NCBI RefSeq assembly: GCF_901933205.1
Contig: NC_044572.1
Span: 20,608,501-20,672,500, forward strand
DNA from: Camarhynchus parvulus
Taxonomy: Eukaryota; Chordata; Aves; Passeriformes; Thraupidae
Direction of reading: 5' to 3'
Length of the DNA: 64,000 nucleotides
Made by a program: the position numbers and the translations under genes. The notes under the pieces were generated by a model that saw only the letters and a list, made by a program, of their open reading frames with translations, was not told the DNA's origin and made no database searches. Shown here piece by piece: positions 54,401 through 63,892 of this stretch (position 1 is its first letter; every line of letters starts with the position of its first letter).

Positions 54401-57400
54401 AAGTGACAAGAAAGAAAAGCAAGTATGCTTCAGTCAAAAACCACTGGTTCAATAACATCCAGTGTTCCCAGACACCATCATTTGACTCTACTGCCTTATT
54501 GCACCCTTTTTACTTTGCCATATATTTAAAGTAGGATACTATATACACAGAGTGGATTGTTCTCACCATTGGGTGTCTCCTGACCACAGAGCATAGTCAC
54601 AGTTCCATCTGCAGCCTTGGACCTTGTGGTTCTCCTTAGCCACAGATCTTCCCTGCCCCTTAAGGTTTTGAGCAGGGCAGTGGGAATCACCATGGTTGGG
54701 GAGTGGAGTCAAATGCAGCTTATGGAAATCTGAACCCTACTGGTTCCTCTCTCAGGAGTGACATTTCCTGGTTACTCTCACAGTTTGGGTGTTTCAGATC
54801 TGTGCCATCCCAGCACTCAGTCTTTCCCAGTGTTCCTCACACATCTGGGAACCTTGCCTTGAAGGAGTTTGAGAACTCAATATTCAAAATGTGTTGATAT
54901 ATACCAGTAAGTCATCTGACAACTGAAATGGTCCGTCCTTCCTTCCTTCCTTTCCTTCCTTCCTTCCTTCCTTCCTTCCTTCCTTCCTTCCTTCCTTCCT
55001 TCCTTCCTTCCTTCCTTCCTTCCTTCCTTCCTTCCTTCCTTCCTTCCTTCCTTCCTTCCTTCCTTCCTTCCTTCCTTCCTTCCTTCCTTCCTTCCTTCCT
55101 TCCTTCCTTCCTTCCTTCCTTCCTTCCTTCCTTCCTTCCTTCCTTCCTTCCTTCCTTCCTTCCTTCCTTCCTTCCTTCCTTCCTGTTTCCTTCCTTCCTT
55201 CCTTGTTTCCTTCCTTGTTTCCTTCCTTCCTTGTTTCCTTCCTTCCTTGTTTCCTTGTTTCCTTCCTTGTTTCCTTCTTGTTTCCTTGTTTCCTTCCTTG
55301 TTCCCCCCCCCCTTATTTTGACCATTTTTTCAAGAGAAGTGAGATTGAGAGTTATCCCAGACCTGTTCATTCTTTTCCCTGTCTTCCAGGAAACATAATC
55401 TTTAGGTTTTTCTATGTGCTGGACTATGCTTCAGTTACATCAGAAACATTAAATAATAATAATTATTATTATCAACATTATCATTATTATAATAATACAA
55501 TATTTATAATAATAATTACCATTTTATGCTAATTTTACTATTGTTATTGTAGTCTTTTCTCTGTCTACACTGTGGATAAAGTGAAATGAAACAACTTCTC
55601 TTAGCTGTGTCTTACCCATTAAAGTCAGCTCACTTTCAGGCAGAATTTGGCTTCTAATATTTAACTAGTTTCAACAATTTGTTTTACTTTACACATTTAA
55701 ACAGTATGAAATAAAACTTTTCTATTCCTTTGGCTCTAATGGTAAATTTTTTTCTTCTCAATTAGCCTTCAGTGTGGTATTTTCAAAATTCTGGGAAATT
55801 CTGTTATAAGACTATTTTCTCTAAATTGTTAGTAGTTCTCTTAGTATCTCACCTTATGAGAAGACCGTGTCCTAGCAATTGATACATAATGTCTGTCCAT
55901 GAATATTTCAGCCTTACAGACTGAAAATCAGATCCCATGGCAGCAGAGAGGATGTTGTTGCCTATAGCAAAATAAATTATAGTGTTTTAGGTCCGATTTC
56001 AAAGGTCTGATGGGGATTTTAAGTTAATTTCATTTCACTGTTAATAATGTAGAATGTTTGCACACATAATATTTTTATAATTTTGGAGGTAACAGGAATT
56101 GTAAGTAATAGTCTTCACTCCCACAAAGGTTTGAGTGAATCCCTTCCATTTTAATTTCTTTAAGGACTTCTGCTAGGTGTTTTGGGGAGCAGCTAGGCTA
56201 TCTGTCTAGGACATCTGTCTTCTTTATGTGCAAGTTTTGATGTAATTTATTTAATGCCTGTGATACTGTGCACAGGAAAATTGTGATGAACAGTTGCAGA
56301 AATTAATTATTGATTAATTGGCTTGCAACCATCTAGATGTTCACTAAGTACCACTGCCAGTACCTTCCATCTCTATCTCTTTTATTCCCATTTTTTTCCT
56401 TCTTCAGCCTTCTAGTTTCTTACAATCACTTGTTCAATATTGGTGAAAATCACATTTTTAATTCTTCAGGAACTGAAGTCTCCCAGTGTTTCTGTATTAA
56501 TCTTAGCAATTAATAATATTGAGGAGATTGATTACAACTTTTTCTCAGTGGGAAAAGGAGATCAAGAGATAAAAAAAGTTATCAGCTCTGATTAGATTCT
56601 GAACATTTGCTGTGAAAATGGACTTGCATAGCCAAACAAGCCAAAGGAAATGACATCATAGAAGGTTAATATAGCCTTTTGCTGCTACTTAATTCAAACT
56701 GGTGTTCACTGATCTAGTTCTCTAGCACTGCATTTCTACTTATTTGCCTCTCTTTGAGCAGGTTTTGTTTGTGTTTTTTGCAGGTCAGAATTAGCTTCCT
56801 GCTGTGATGCAGTTCACAATTTTATTGCTTCTCAAAACAACAGCCCACTGGGAAGTAACATGAGTTACGAAGTGGACAGTAAAAAGACTATTCTCATTAC
56901 ACAGGACATTTTTAAGATGCTGCCTGTGGTAAGTACTGTATATTCTTCATGTTATTATAATCATAGTATATATATTTTGGGTTACTAATTGAGATACTGT
57001 GATTCCTCTGGAAGAGACCCATCAGCTCCTGTATGCACTTCTTTATTTGCCTTGCAAGGTGTTGTTTTGTTGGGTTTTTTTCCCCTTCCTCTGCAGTGGT
57101 AGAGGTATTTACAGTTATCATAGATCATAGGTTGGAGGTAGAGTTGCTATAGAACACTGGCTTGGCAGCCAGTTCAGGAGCAAATACTCCAAAAATGTTT
57201 GCCTTGCTTTTATCATTCCTGTTTTTAAAGGCATTTCAATCTGGAAGCACGTTTCATATTCCTCATATGCCCATGCCATTTGCTGTGCAGGCTTGGGCAT
57301 GTAAGTTATGAAAGATATTTTGGTGGTAAACCTTATACAGAATATCATAGAACATAATAGAGTAGAACACAGAAATTTCAGTTGGAAGGGACCCTCAATA

Positions 57401-60400
57401 ATCACATAGTCCAACTGCCTGATGAATTCAGGGCTGACCAAGTTAAAGCAAGTTACTAAGGACATGGTCTGAATGCCTTTTAAATGCTGACTCCTGGGCA
57501 CATCAACCACCTCTCTAGGAAGCCTGTTCCAGCAACTGACCATCCTCTTGGTAAAGAAATGCTTCTTAATGTGTAGTCTAAACTTCCCCTGGTGCAGCTT
57601 GGAACCGTTCTGATGTGTCCTGTCACTGGATACAATGGAGAAGAGATCAGCGCCTTCCTCTCCCCTTCCCTTGCTCAGAGAGCAATGAGATTACCTGTAG
57701 TTTTCTCCTAACTACAGAAGTCCAAAGCCCTCAGTGACTTGTCATAGGACATTCCTTCCAGCCCTTTCATTAGCTTTGTTACCTGCTAGGGGCAGGTGTT
57801 TGCAGCAAGAAGCACAGGTTGAGAAAAAGAATCAGATTTTGTACCTCAGGATTACAGTAGATATACAAGATCTTGAGACTAGACAAAGAGTTTGTATTTG
57901 GTTTCTTGAAGCTAAGGGCATATGGGAGCCCTCTTACCCATCTCTGGCATTCTTGATTTGTGAGATCCCAGCTACCATGGGTCTAGTTCTTCCTAGCACT
58001 GCTGTGAATCAGTCTTTACTGACTTCATTGCAATAGAGAATTGCAATTGTAATTCCAAACTTAAGCTGGAGAAATGAAAAAGTATATGCTGTATGTGCAC
58101 ATATACATGCTAAGGTAGCCAGAATTTCCTGGCCCTTGTGTTCTCCTACTGTCCTTTCAGAATTGAACAAAATATTTGAATATGTTGTTCTGTAATATAT
58201 TGCCAGGCAAATATGATGTTTGCCACTTTCCCACACTTTTTGCCTTGTTCATAACAGTGTCCCTTCTTGCTTCTCTTTGGGCAAGCTGATGAGAGAAGAA
58301 AGAAACATAATGCTTTCCATAAGCAAGTTTTGACTCGCTGTTACAACTGGGTTTAATTTCTGTACTCAAAATATCCCAGCTGTTGGCCTCTGGTAAATGT
58401 CAGTGCTCCCACACCAGAAGATGTTGAGCAAGATGTATGAAAAGTTTCTGAGACTGGGATAACAGCCAGCTATATTAACGTCAGCCTAAATAGCCAACAA
58501 TTTGCATTAATTTTCTAGGTTGTGAACTGTGCTGGTTTTCAAGTGGATGCACTTAGCTCCCACTCAGCTTCCCCACTGCAAGACAGCAACCTGTAACAAG
58601 AGGAGGAGCAGAGAGGGTAAACAGCCAGGAACAGTAACCTCTTCTGTGAGGCCTCACATTCACAAAGAGTTAAGCCAGGGCACATCATTATCCTTTACAG
58701 CATATTCAGGTTTCCTTAAATTCATTATTCTGCTTCAAATCTAATTGTGGGATGACAAAAGTGAGGAGAATTTACAAAGTTACCTTCTATTACCTGAGAA
58801 AGTAAATTACTGTGTGACAACCCCCAGTCTGTTACAGTGCAAAGGAAAATGGGTAACTTTAAACTATCTTCAGTGTAAATTAGTTCCTTAGTTTGTCAAA
58901 GTTGCAATCCACTACTAGATATTTTTAGTGTTAAGTGTATTTAAAAGGTACCCAATTTTAACAATCCAGTGTTATTCTCTCAAAGTTCTGATAGCAGAAG
59001 TAACAGTTCTCTGTCTGTTGGTGCCTGCTTTTGGCTCTTGGCTGTCCAGGTCTGGCAATCCTGTCTGCTAAATGGTGAATGCTTTTACTGGGATTTACCA
59101 GTTTAAACCTGCAAGAGCAAATAAACACAAAGAAACAATCAAAACACTTATAAAGAATTGGCTGCATCTTTTTGTTTGTTTGCAGTCCTCTCCTCTTTCA
59201 GTCTATCCCTTCAAGAACTGTGCTGTGGTTGGAAATGGAGGCATTCTGAAAAATTCCAGCTGTGGAGCTGAAATCGATAGTTCTGACTTTGTGTTCAGGT
59301 AAGAGCTCCTTCATTTTCCTGAAGTGTGTCCCACATTCTAAAAACTTGGCAGGATTGGAAGTATGCCAGTGCCAGTTTGTAGCAATGAGGAAGAATCTTG
59401 ACAATTTGTTATTTCTGCCTCTTTAAGGATACTTCTGCTTTGTAGTTTTCAGAATGCTGCTTTCTAATTAAAGAGCATGCTGGATGATACGTGTATAATC
59501 TGTGATTGCTAAGTCACCTTGCAGTGATGTGAAATGTGATTATCTGAGAACCTGGCATTTCTGATTATTTAACATCCTTTAGGAGACTGGTATTAAATGT
59601 CACATGTGTATCTCTGGTTTAACAGAGTGTTTACTTAGCCATTGTTTGGCTTACCCATGTAGCTACCTAATTGCCCCAATATTTGTTTCATCTGTTACTC
59701 ATTTAAAAAATTAAGCATTTATTTCAGTAGTGTTTTTAATCTCCCTGGACAGACTGGGAGAAAACCAGGCACACTCAGAGTGTAATTTTGCCCACTCACA
59801 GTTTGTAGTTCATGCAAAGAAACAGAGCAACAGAGGGAAGGTTCTTTTCTCAGTGATGTCCAGTCACACAGCATGCTGAATTTAATTTCCTTTTCTGATT
59901 TTTTCCTAAAATTTGGGCTTTTGAAAAGCTAAAAGAAAAAAAAGGTCTTTCCAATTAGATAAGTGTTTTAATAAAAATGGGAAGTCTCTGTACTAAGATG
60001 CTAAACCTACTAAGTGACTGAAGTTAAGAAAATGCTTTCTTTACGTTTTATAGAAATCACTGTTTCTGTGATAGGGCAAATTATGCTGTTGTTAGAAGAC
60101 ACAATAGAAGACTTTCAGCATTGTTTAGGCAAGAGGAGCAATGTTTCCTAGCAGCCAGCATAGGGCGTTCATAGACTCCTGAGATTTTGACTGTGCTCCT
60201 GGTTTGTGATACGATTTATGAAAATGAGCTCTCTGTGCCCTATTTTAACCATCTGTACAGTAGATTAAATATCTTTACTAGAAGTGCTGTAAGCCTTATT
60301 TAATATTTGTAAAGTGCTTAGACATCCCTGGGAGCTGATGTGAAAGTGTCATTGCACAAGAGAGGAATTTGCAAATAGTAACTGTAAATCATTTCTGGTG

Positions 60401-63400
60401 CACATCTGTTTAAGCAAATATTTCTCAATTTCAGGTGTAACCTCCCTCCAACCACAGGAAACATTAGCAAAGATGTTGGCAATAAAACAAACCTTGTGAC
60501 TGTTAATCCGAGTATCATAGCTCAGAAGTGAGTACTGCTGAAAATCTGTTTCTGTGCAATGGTGTATAATTGTTTGACATGATTTAGATTTTCGTGGAAA
60601 TCCATTGGGATACCAGCATAGAGAGCAGTGCATGTAGATTGCTTCATTAAGCCTTAGCTTCCATGTAAAATATGTACTAGTCTAAATGGAAATTTTCTAA
60701 ACCTGGCCTTTTTTGTATCATAAAGGAGTCAGCAATACCCAGATTAGCAAGATACCTTGGCTGATACTAGTCAGCAATTTATGGCAGGGTAAAATTGGTG
60801 ATTGTAAACCCAAGCCTCTTCTTTTTGGTCCATGACCCTCATGACCCCAAGCATTTAGAAAGGAATTGTAATCATAAATCAGGAAAGGCTGGAAATGTGT
60901 GTCTGACTCTATCAACAGGACTGTGAGCACATGTTCCTAGGTAATGGGCTTGGAGGCTGTTCTGATGAAGGCTGTTTCCTGAATGGAGGCCCAGCTTCTC
61001 TAATCCATTATTTCAATCCATATGAAAGCTGCTTGCTCACACGCTTTTTTCTGAGCAGAGGTGGGGTTTTTTTTCACCTTCTTGATGAAAAGAAAATCTA
61101 ATAAGGCCAGCCTGACTAATCTGACATCTTCAGCAGGCTGGAACTGCAGCTTATCTATGAAAGGACTGCTGTGCCATGTTATTTACTGCTTGCTAATCTC
61201 ACTGTATTGTATTGTCTGTCATAACTGTATTGTCAAAAAGACAACATAAGGCAAAGCTTTTTTTTTTCTCCTTGAAAGGAAGAAGGAAAAAGTACAGTGA
61301 GTACACAGAAATTAATAACAGGCATTTTTCATTGATTCAGGGATAGAACTTCATTTTTTGCAATGAGCATTATGTTAGTGCTTACCCAAACCTTTTTTAC
61401 TTTAATGAAGACAACTTATTGCTTCTCCAAAACTAGATTTAGCTCATTGATGTTAGTGGGGCTGCATAGGGATATGAGGAAGGGAAATTGTCCAATGACT
61501 TAGTATCCTTGGTGACTTCTGACCTGATCCACAATTTTTCTGGGCTTAATCAAAGTATTCTGCCACAGCTGCATTCATTTTTTAGCCAAATCAAGTCGCA
61601 CTAGGGTTAATAGAAGTTACACTGAAGAAAATGGGAGATAAGCCTGTGGGAGGATTAAGTGAGAGTACAAGAGGACTTCTATGATTTTTAAAAAGTATTT
61701 ATTTAAATATTCAGAGAAAACTGTAAATGCTTTTGAAGAAGCAGGAGGAAGCAGCCTGATACCATTTAGCAGAACCAAGTTTGTTTCTTCTCTCAGAAGA
61801 CCTATTCCGACGTTATTCCCTGTAATTTCTAATTCTTTGTTTGCATACTGGCTTAGTCTGATGTTATTCTTGTTAGGGTTAATCAGCTTTTGAACTGTGT
61901 TTGTCAGCATGTAAAATGTAGGTGAACTCTCTTGAAGAAAAGCACAGCTCTTACGTATCCTAATTAAACTGGCCTACACTTCTTACAGTGGCACAGCTGC
62001 AAAGGAGATTGAGACACTGTTGAATTGTCCAGGTTTCTAGCTAAGGAAGAGTAGAGATTTGAATTCTGGCCTGGAGGCTTAGTATTTTACAGTGAGTAAA
62101 AACAGAGAAAATTCTTGTAGCAGAGGCCAGAAATTCACCCCTCAACCACTTTTCCTAGACATAGGCTCAAGCATTTCTTGCTTACTTTGGCTGTGTGACT
62201 CTTGCATGCACATAGGTTCAGGGTCAAAAGGAGGGCTTGAGTCCCTCTCATTCATTTTGTTTCAGAGTCTGGTGGTAATGGCACTTTTCTGGGAAGTAGA
62301 AGCTGTAAATTTAAACCCCTTCAGCTTGAGAAAGGGTGTATCACTCCTTGCACTAGTTGTGCAAGAGGTAATTCTTCCATGAATGCTTTGAATGGAAATG
62401 GCAGGGGCTGCTGTCCTCTGTTTCAAAGTGCTGCATGAAAAGAGGATTTGAACCTACTTGAGTTGTGAAGGGAAATGAAACCAATTTTTTCAGCTGCTGC
62501 TGGAGTTGTAAAATTGGACTCTGATAGCCTTTAAAAGGTGAAAATACTCTGCTCAAATAGACAGCTACCTACAAAAGAGGACTCAGTCCTTTGAGTCCCA
62601 AAAGGGGTGGAAGCTCCATATGTTTAGGTGATTCAGAAAATTCAGACCTACAGAGGATATGAGTTGAGTTGCATCACTTCTCAGATAACTTGGGAATTTC
62701 ACTAGTCAGTATTTGGGAGCACAGAATTATGCAGTAGTGAGAGCTAAGACTCTTTGCTCTTTGTTGGTGACTGAAAGAATCTGAGAATAAATCCTTGTCA
62801 TTTGTGAAGTTAAAGCTCTAAATCTTTACAGATCTCCATGTGTTCCTTTTGTAGTTGAAGGACATAAACAGGGATGCCTATATTTTTAGCTATTTTAAAA
62901 GTACATCCTGCACTTGAGCACACACTAATCTTTAACACTCCAAGACTGCTCACATGCATCCTTGGATTTCCACACAGGGCAGACACAGAGATTTTGAAGA
63001 GAGATTTTTGTATAGCTGTTGATGTAAGAAACACGTTTCACAAAACACATATGGTATATATTGTAGTGCATGTATTTTTAAACAGAGAAAGTATGAGCAC
63101 AATATTTTTTGCATTCTTCCTAATTTCTTGAATTGATCAATTTTCTAAACATGTCCTAGTCTCATTAGCAGTGAATTTGATCTGCTTCAGTATCTCCTGT
63201 GTTGCCAGTTCAATCTTATGTAGTGTGTTCTTATTATACTAGAGTCAGATTTTCATAGCTGCACATATGACAGCATATAATAGGGTGATATAAATTTGCA
63301 GTATAGACAGGCTGAACTGCTGCAGCAGTGTTCATTACATCTTTGCAAGTGCCGTTGTGCTGTTCTGGTCTGTAATGTTTGTATCAATACTACATTCCAT

Positions 63401-63892
63401 TCCTGAAATGTTGTACTTTGCAGATACAACAAGCTAAATGAAAAGAAGACAGAATTTCTGGAAAACATTGCGGTCTATGGAGATGCTTTTCTTTTACTGC
63501 CAGCATTTTCCTTCAGAAGCAACACTGCCACTTCTTTTAAAGTGTACCACACTCTGAAAGAGTCCAAAGCAGCCCAAAGGGCAATATTTTTTCACCCCAC
63601 TTATCTGAAAAGTCTTGCCCAGTTCTGGAGAACTAAGGGTGTGAAGGCCTACCGGTTGTCATCTGGTTTTATGATCACTAGTGCTGCTCTTGAGCTGTGT
63701 GAGAATGTGAAGCTCTATGGCTTCTGGCCTTTCTCAAAATCCACAGAGAAGATGCCAATCAGCCACCACTATTATGACAACCAGCTGCCTAAACCGGGTT
63801 TCCATGCAATGCCCAAAGAGTACAATCAGATCCTTCAGCTTCATGGCAAAGGCATTTTGAAGTTGCAGTTTGGTAAATGTGAATCGGACTAA
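30313..63892 (+). CDS. ST8SIA6: alpha-2,8-sialyltransferase 6 (ST8SIA6), complete 8-exon coding gene
   Basis: Join of 30313-30407, 30621-30716, 39635-39733, 45168-45254, 56784-56928, 59186-59298, 60435-60527 and 63424-63892, giving 398 residues. Seen: all introns are GT-AG; the frame is continuous. The protein has a two-residue cytoplasmic tail, one hydrophobic anchor (about 3-21), a stem to about 125, sialylmotif L (about 186-230), motif S (about 315-344), HHYYD at 357-361 (motif III) and GFHAMPKE at 368-375 (motif VS with H370). Cysteines at 186, 200, 335 and 395 fit the two disulfides of the ST8Sia family. N-X-S/T sequons lie at N112, N144, N151, N197, N221 and N228. Known of the family: GT29 enzymes use CMP-sialic acid in the Golgi lumen; ST8SIA6 makes disialyl groups mainly on O-glycans, which can serve as Siglec ligands. 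Assignment to member 6 rather than ST8SIA1 or ST8SIA5 rests on the linker, [12 protein letters not shown] and the C-terminus, recalled from mammalian orthologues. Confidence 0.95.
30408..30620 (+). other. ST8SIA6: ST8SIA6 intron 1 (213 bp)
   Basis: Very short GC-rich intron between gtaggg and the acceptor ttgccag. It belongs to the CpG island and holds no repeat. Confidence 0.85.
30621..30716 (+). CDS. ST8SIA6: ST8SIA6 coding exon 2: stem region
   Basis: Follows a 213-bp intron with acceptor cgcttgccag and ends before donor gtacgg. It encodes Arg32 (split) to Asn63, an acidic then Pro/Arg-containing stem segment that includes [11 protein letters not shown]. This segment is expected to be poorly conserved. 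Its match to the mammalian exon (an ALR-LRSP-like stretch) and phase 2 at both ends support it. The exon is 96 nt long, so skipping it would keep the frame. Confidence 0.85.
32605..32790. repeat. imperfect minisatellite, about 50-bp unit
   Basis: Successive units share a phrase like gatccagagagcagctggac followed by tgggc...ggagccatg-tggag. Clear unit starts are near 32,644, 32,692 and 32,741, with a decayed unit before and after. Unit lengths differ by several bases. Confidence 0.75.
34906..34963. repeat. 29-bp tandem duplication
   Basis: Copies 34906-34934 and 34935-34963 begin tttgtgttgaagaccagatt and differ at only two or so positions near their ends. Confidence 0.88.
38125..38505 (+). 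mobile_element. old CR1 retroposon fragment
   Basis: Order of CR1 phrases: gagagaccttattgatacct, a hypervariable middle, tcactgtaagagtaactgag, gttgtggagtctctgtgctt, ggagatattcaaaagcatct, gtttggactagatgagctct, ending in a decayed tctgtggtcctgtgg. Strong divergence suggests an early insertion. Confidence 0.8.
39635..39733 (+). CDS. ST8SIA6: ST8SIA6 coding exon 3: stem region
   Basis: Acceptor cccttttaacag and donor gtaggt bound a 99-nt, phase 2-2 exon that encodes Arg64 (split) to Lys96 (Arg97 split). It contains a single cysteine (C81) in an [13 protein letters not shown] context. This resembles the Glu-Lys-Cys-Lys stretch of the mammalian stem, which is what identifies the exon. It is lysine- and serine-rich at the end. 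Skipping would keep the frame. Confidence 0.85.
39734..45167 (+). other. ST8SIA6: ST8SIA6 intron 3 (5.4 kb)
   Basis: Ordinary AT-rich intron with short homopolymer runs. I recognise no mobile element, RNA gene or exon in it. Confidence 0.75.
45168..45254 (+). CDS. ST8SIA6: ST8SIA6 coding exon 4: stem / start of catalytic domain
   Basis: Acceptor ccttttttag and donor gtaatt bound an 87-nt exon that encodes residues 98-125 and splits Arg97 and Arg126. The peptide [18 protein letters not shown] matches the mammalian Y-S-E-N-D-Y-L pattern followed by a conserved S/N-C-x-W. N112-C-S is a glycosylation sequon. Phase 2-2 agrees with its neighbours. Confidence 0.9.
47395..47500 (-). mobile_element. 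possible MIR SINE fragment, antisense
   Basis: taagtaggtagat followed by acccatttgcagaagaggaa and attaatctctgaggggc resembles the antisense MIR core (GAGGTAGGTA, CCCATTTTACAGATGAGGAA). Only about 100 bp align by eye, so confidence is low. Confidence 0.4.
54010..54860 (-). mobile_element. LTR-like block of unknown family (tentative)
   Basis: A GC-rich segment (54,010-54,350) sits beside an AATAAA on the - strand (complement of 54367-54372) and a TATA-like tgtatatag on the - strand near 54,540. That order, promoter, poly(A) signal, GC-rich tail, is what an LTR would show. Termini and target duplications were not found, and no family is recognised. Confidence 0.25.
54935..55313. repeat. long (TTCC)n microsatellite with (TTGTTTCC) variants and a C-run
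   Basis: About 232 bp of nearly pure ttcc units (54,953-55,184), then about 115 bp where ttgtttcc variants interrupt, ending in a run of about ten C near 55,303-55,312. It is a pure pyrimidine strand apart from sparse G. Open frames on both strands here (Pro-Ser-Phe-Leu or Arg-Lys-Glu-Gly repeats) are artefacts of the repeat. Confidence 0.97.
55450..55520. repeat. AT-rich (TAA/TTA)n patch
   Basis: Interrupted runs of aat/att triplets (aataataataattattatta and similar) shortly after the TTCC tract. Confidence 0.8.
56784..56928 (+). CDS. ST8SIA6: ST8SIA6 coding exon 5: pre-motif L region
   Basis: Acceptor tttttgcag and donor gtaagt bound a 145-nt exon, phase 2 to 0, encoding residues 127-174. 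It contains SCCDAVHNF and [11 protein letters not shown], both strongly like mammalian ST8SIA6. Sequons lie at N144 and N151. The end, IFKMLPV, leads directly into motif L in the next exon. Skipping this exon would break the frame. Confidence 0.93.
56929..59185 (+). other. ST8SIA6: ST8SIA6 intron 5 (2.3 kb)
   Basis: Contains one antisense CR1 fragment (57,345-57,785). Nothing else is recognised. Confidence 0.8.
57345..57785 (-). mobile_element. CR1 retroposon, 5'-truncated, antisense
   Basis: Begins with a decayed terminal repeat (atcatagaacataatagag), then agttggaagggaccctcaat, catagtccaactgcctgatg, a middle with cctctctaggaagcctgttc, and ends ccctttcattagctttgtta. All follow antisense CR1 order. 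Confidence 0.9.
59186..59298 (+). CDS. ST8SIA6: ST8SIA6 coding exon 6: first part of sialylmotif L
   Basis: Acceptor gtttgtttgcag and donor gtaaga bound a 113-nt exon encoding residues 175-211 plus two bases of Arg212. It contains [13 protein letters not shown] (186-198) and [11 protein letters not shown], the hallmark start of sialylmotif L, which binds CMP-sialic acid. N197-S-S is a sequon. Cys186 is expected to pair with the motif S cysteine (C335) and Cys200 with C395, by analogy with other ST8Sia enzymes. Confidence 0.96.
59299..60434 (+). other. ST8SIA6: ST8SIA6 intron 6 (1.1 kb)
   Basis: Separates the two halves of sialylmotif L. It contains an ancient CORE-SINE-like fragment (60,190-60,340) that ends about 95 bp before exon 7. 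Confidence 0.8.
60190..60340 (+). mobile_element. ancient CORE-SINE / MIR-like element in intron 6
   Basis: ctctctgtgccctattttaa and ccatctgtacagtagatt, then gtgctgtaagccttattt, aatatttgtaaagtgcttag and acatccctgggagctgatg follow the MIR/CORE-SINE order of a CTCAGTTTCCCCATCTGTAA-type core and a TTTGTAAAGCGCTTTGAGAT-type tail. The tail form is the one common in reptile genomes. Confidence 0.65.
60435..60527 (+). CDS. ST8SIA6: ST8SIA6 coding exon 7: second part of sialylmotif L
   Basis: Acceptor tcaatttcag and donor gtgagt bound a 93-nt exon encoding Arg212 (split) to Gln242 and two bases of Lys243. It carries [15 protein letters not shown] and [10 protein letters not shown], the rest of motif L, with sequons at N221 and N228. 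Splitting motif L between two exons after an arginine codon is usual for several ST8SIA genes. Confidence 0.95.
60528..63423 (+). other. ST8SIA6: ST8SIA6 intron 7 (2.9 kb)
   Basis: Ordinary AT-rich intron. I see no repeat, RNA gene or exon in it. Confidence 0.75.
63424..63892 (+). CDS. ST8SIA6: ST8SIA6 terminal coding exon 8: motifs S, III and VS
   Basis: Acceptor tgtactttgcag; the open frame of 469 nt ends in TAA at 63890-63892. It encodes residues 243-398: [11 protein letters not shown], the motif S region (FWRTKG at 310-315 to LYGFW at 340-344, with C335), HHYYD at 357-361 and GFHAMPKE at 368-375, ending in KCESD. The two-thirds of the catalytic domain held here is free of stops or frameshifts. 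Cys395 near the C-terminus is the usual family position. Confidence 0.96.

Larger units (their letters stand above)
45255..56783 (+). other. ST8SIA6: ST8SIA6 intron 4 (11.5 kb)
   Basis: The largest intron. It holds a possible MIR fragment (about 47,395-47,500), a GC-richer LTR-like block (about 54,010-54,860), the long TTCC tract (54,935-55,313) and an AT trinucleotide-rich patch (about 55,450-55,520). The stretch 48,918-49,466 is open for 182 codons but matches no family I know. Confidence 0.75.

Noticed and set aside
53991..54458. 155-codon open frame on the - strand
   Set aside because: Falls in the GC-rich LTR-like block; no domain and no coding pattern.
54912..55398. Two open frames of more than 150 codons on opposite strands
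   Set aside because: They are direct translations of the TTCC repeat.
57118..57543. 141-codon open frame on the - strand in intron 5
   Set aside because: Much of it is CR1 3' sequence, and the rest has no recognisable domain.
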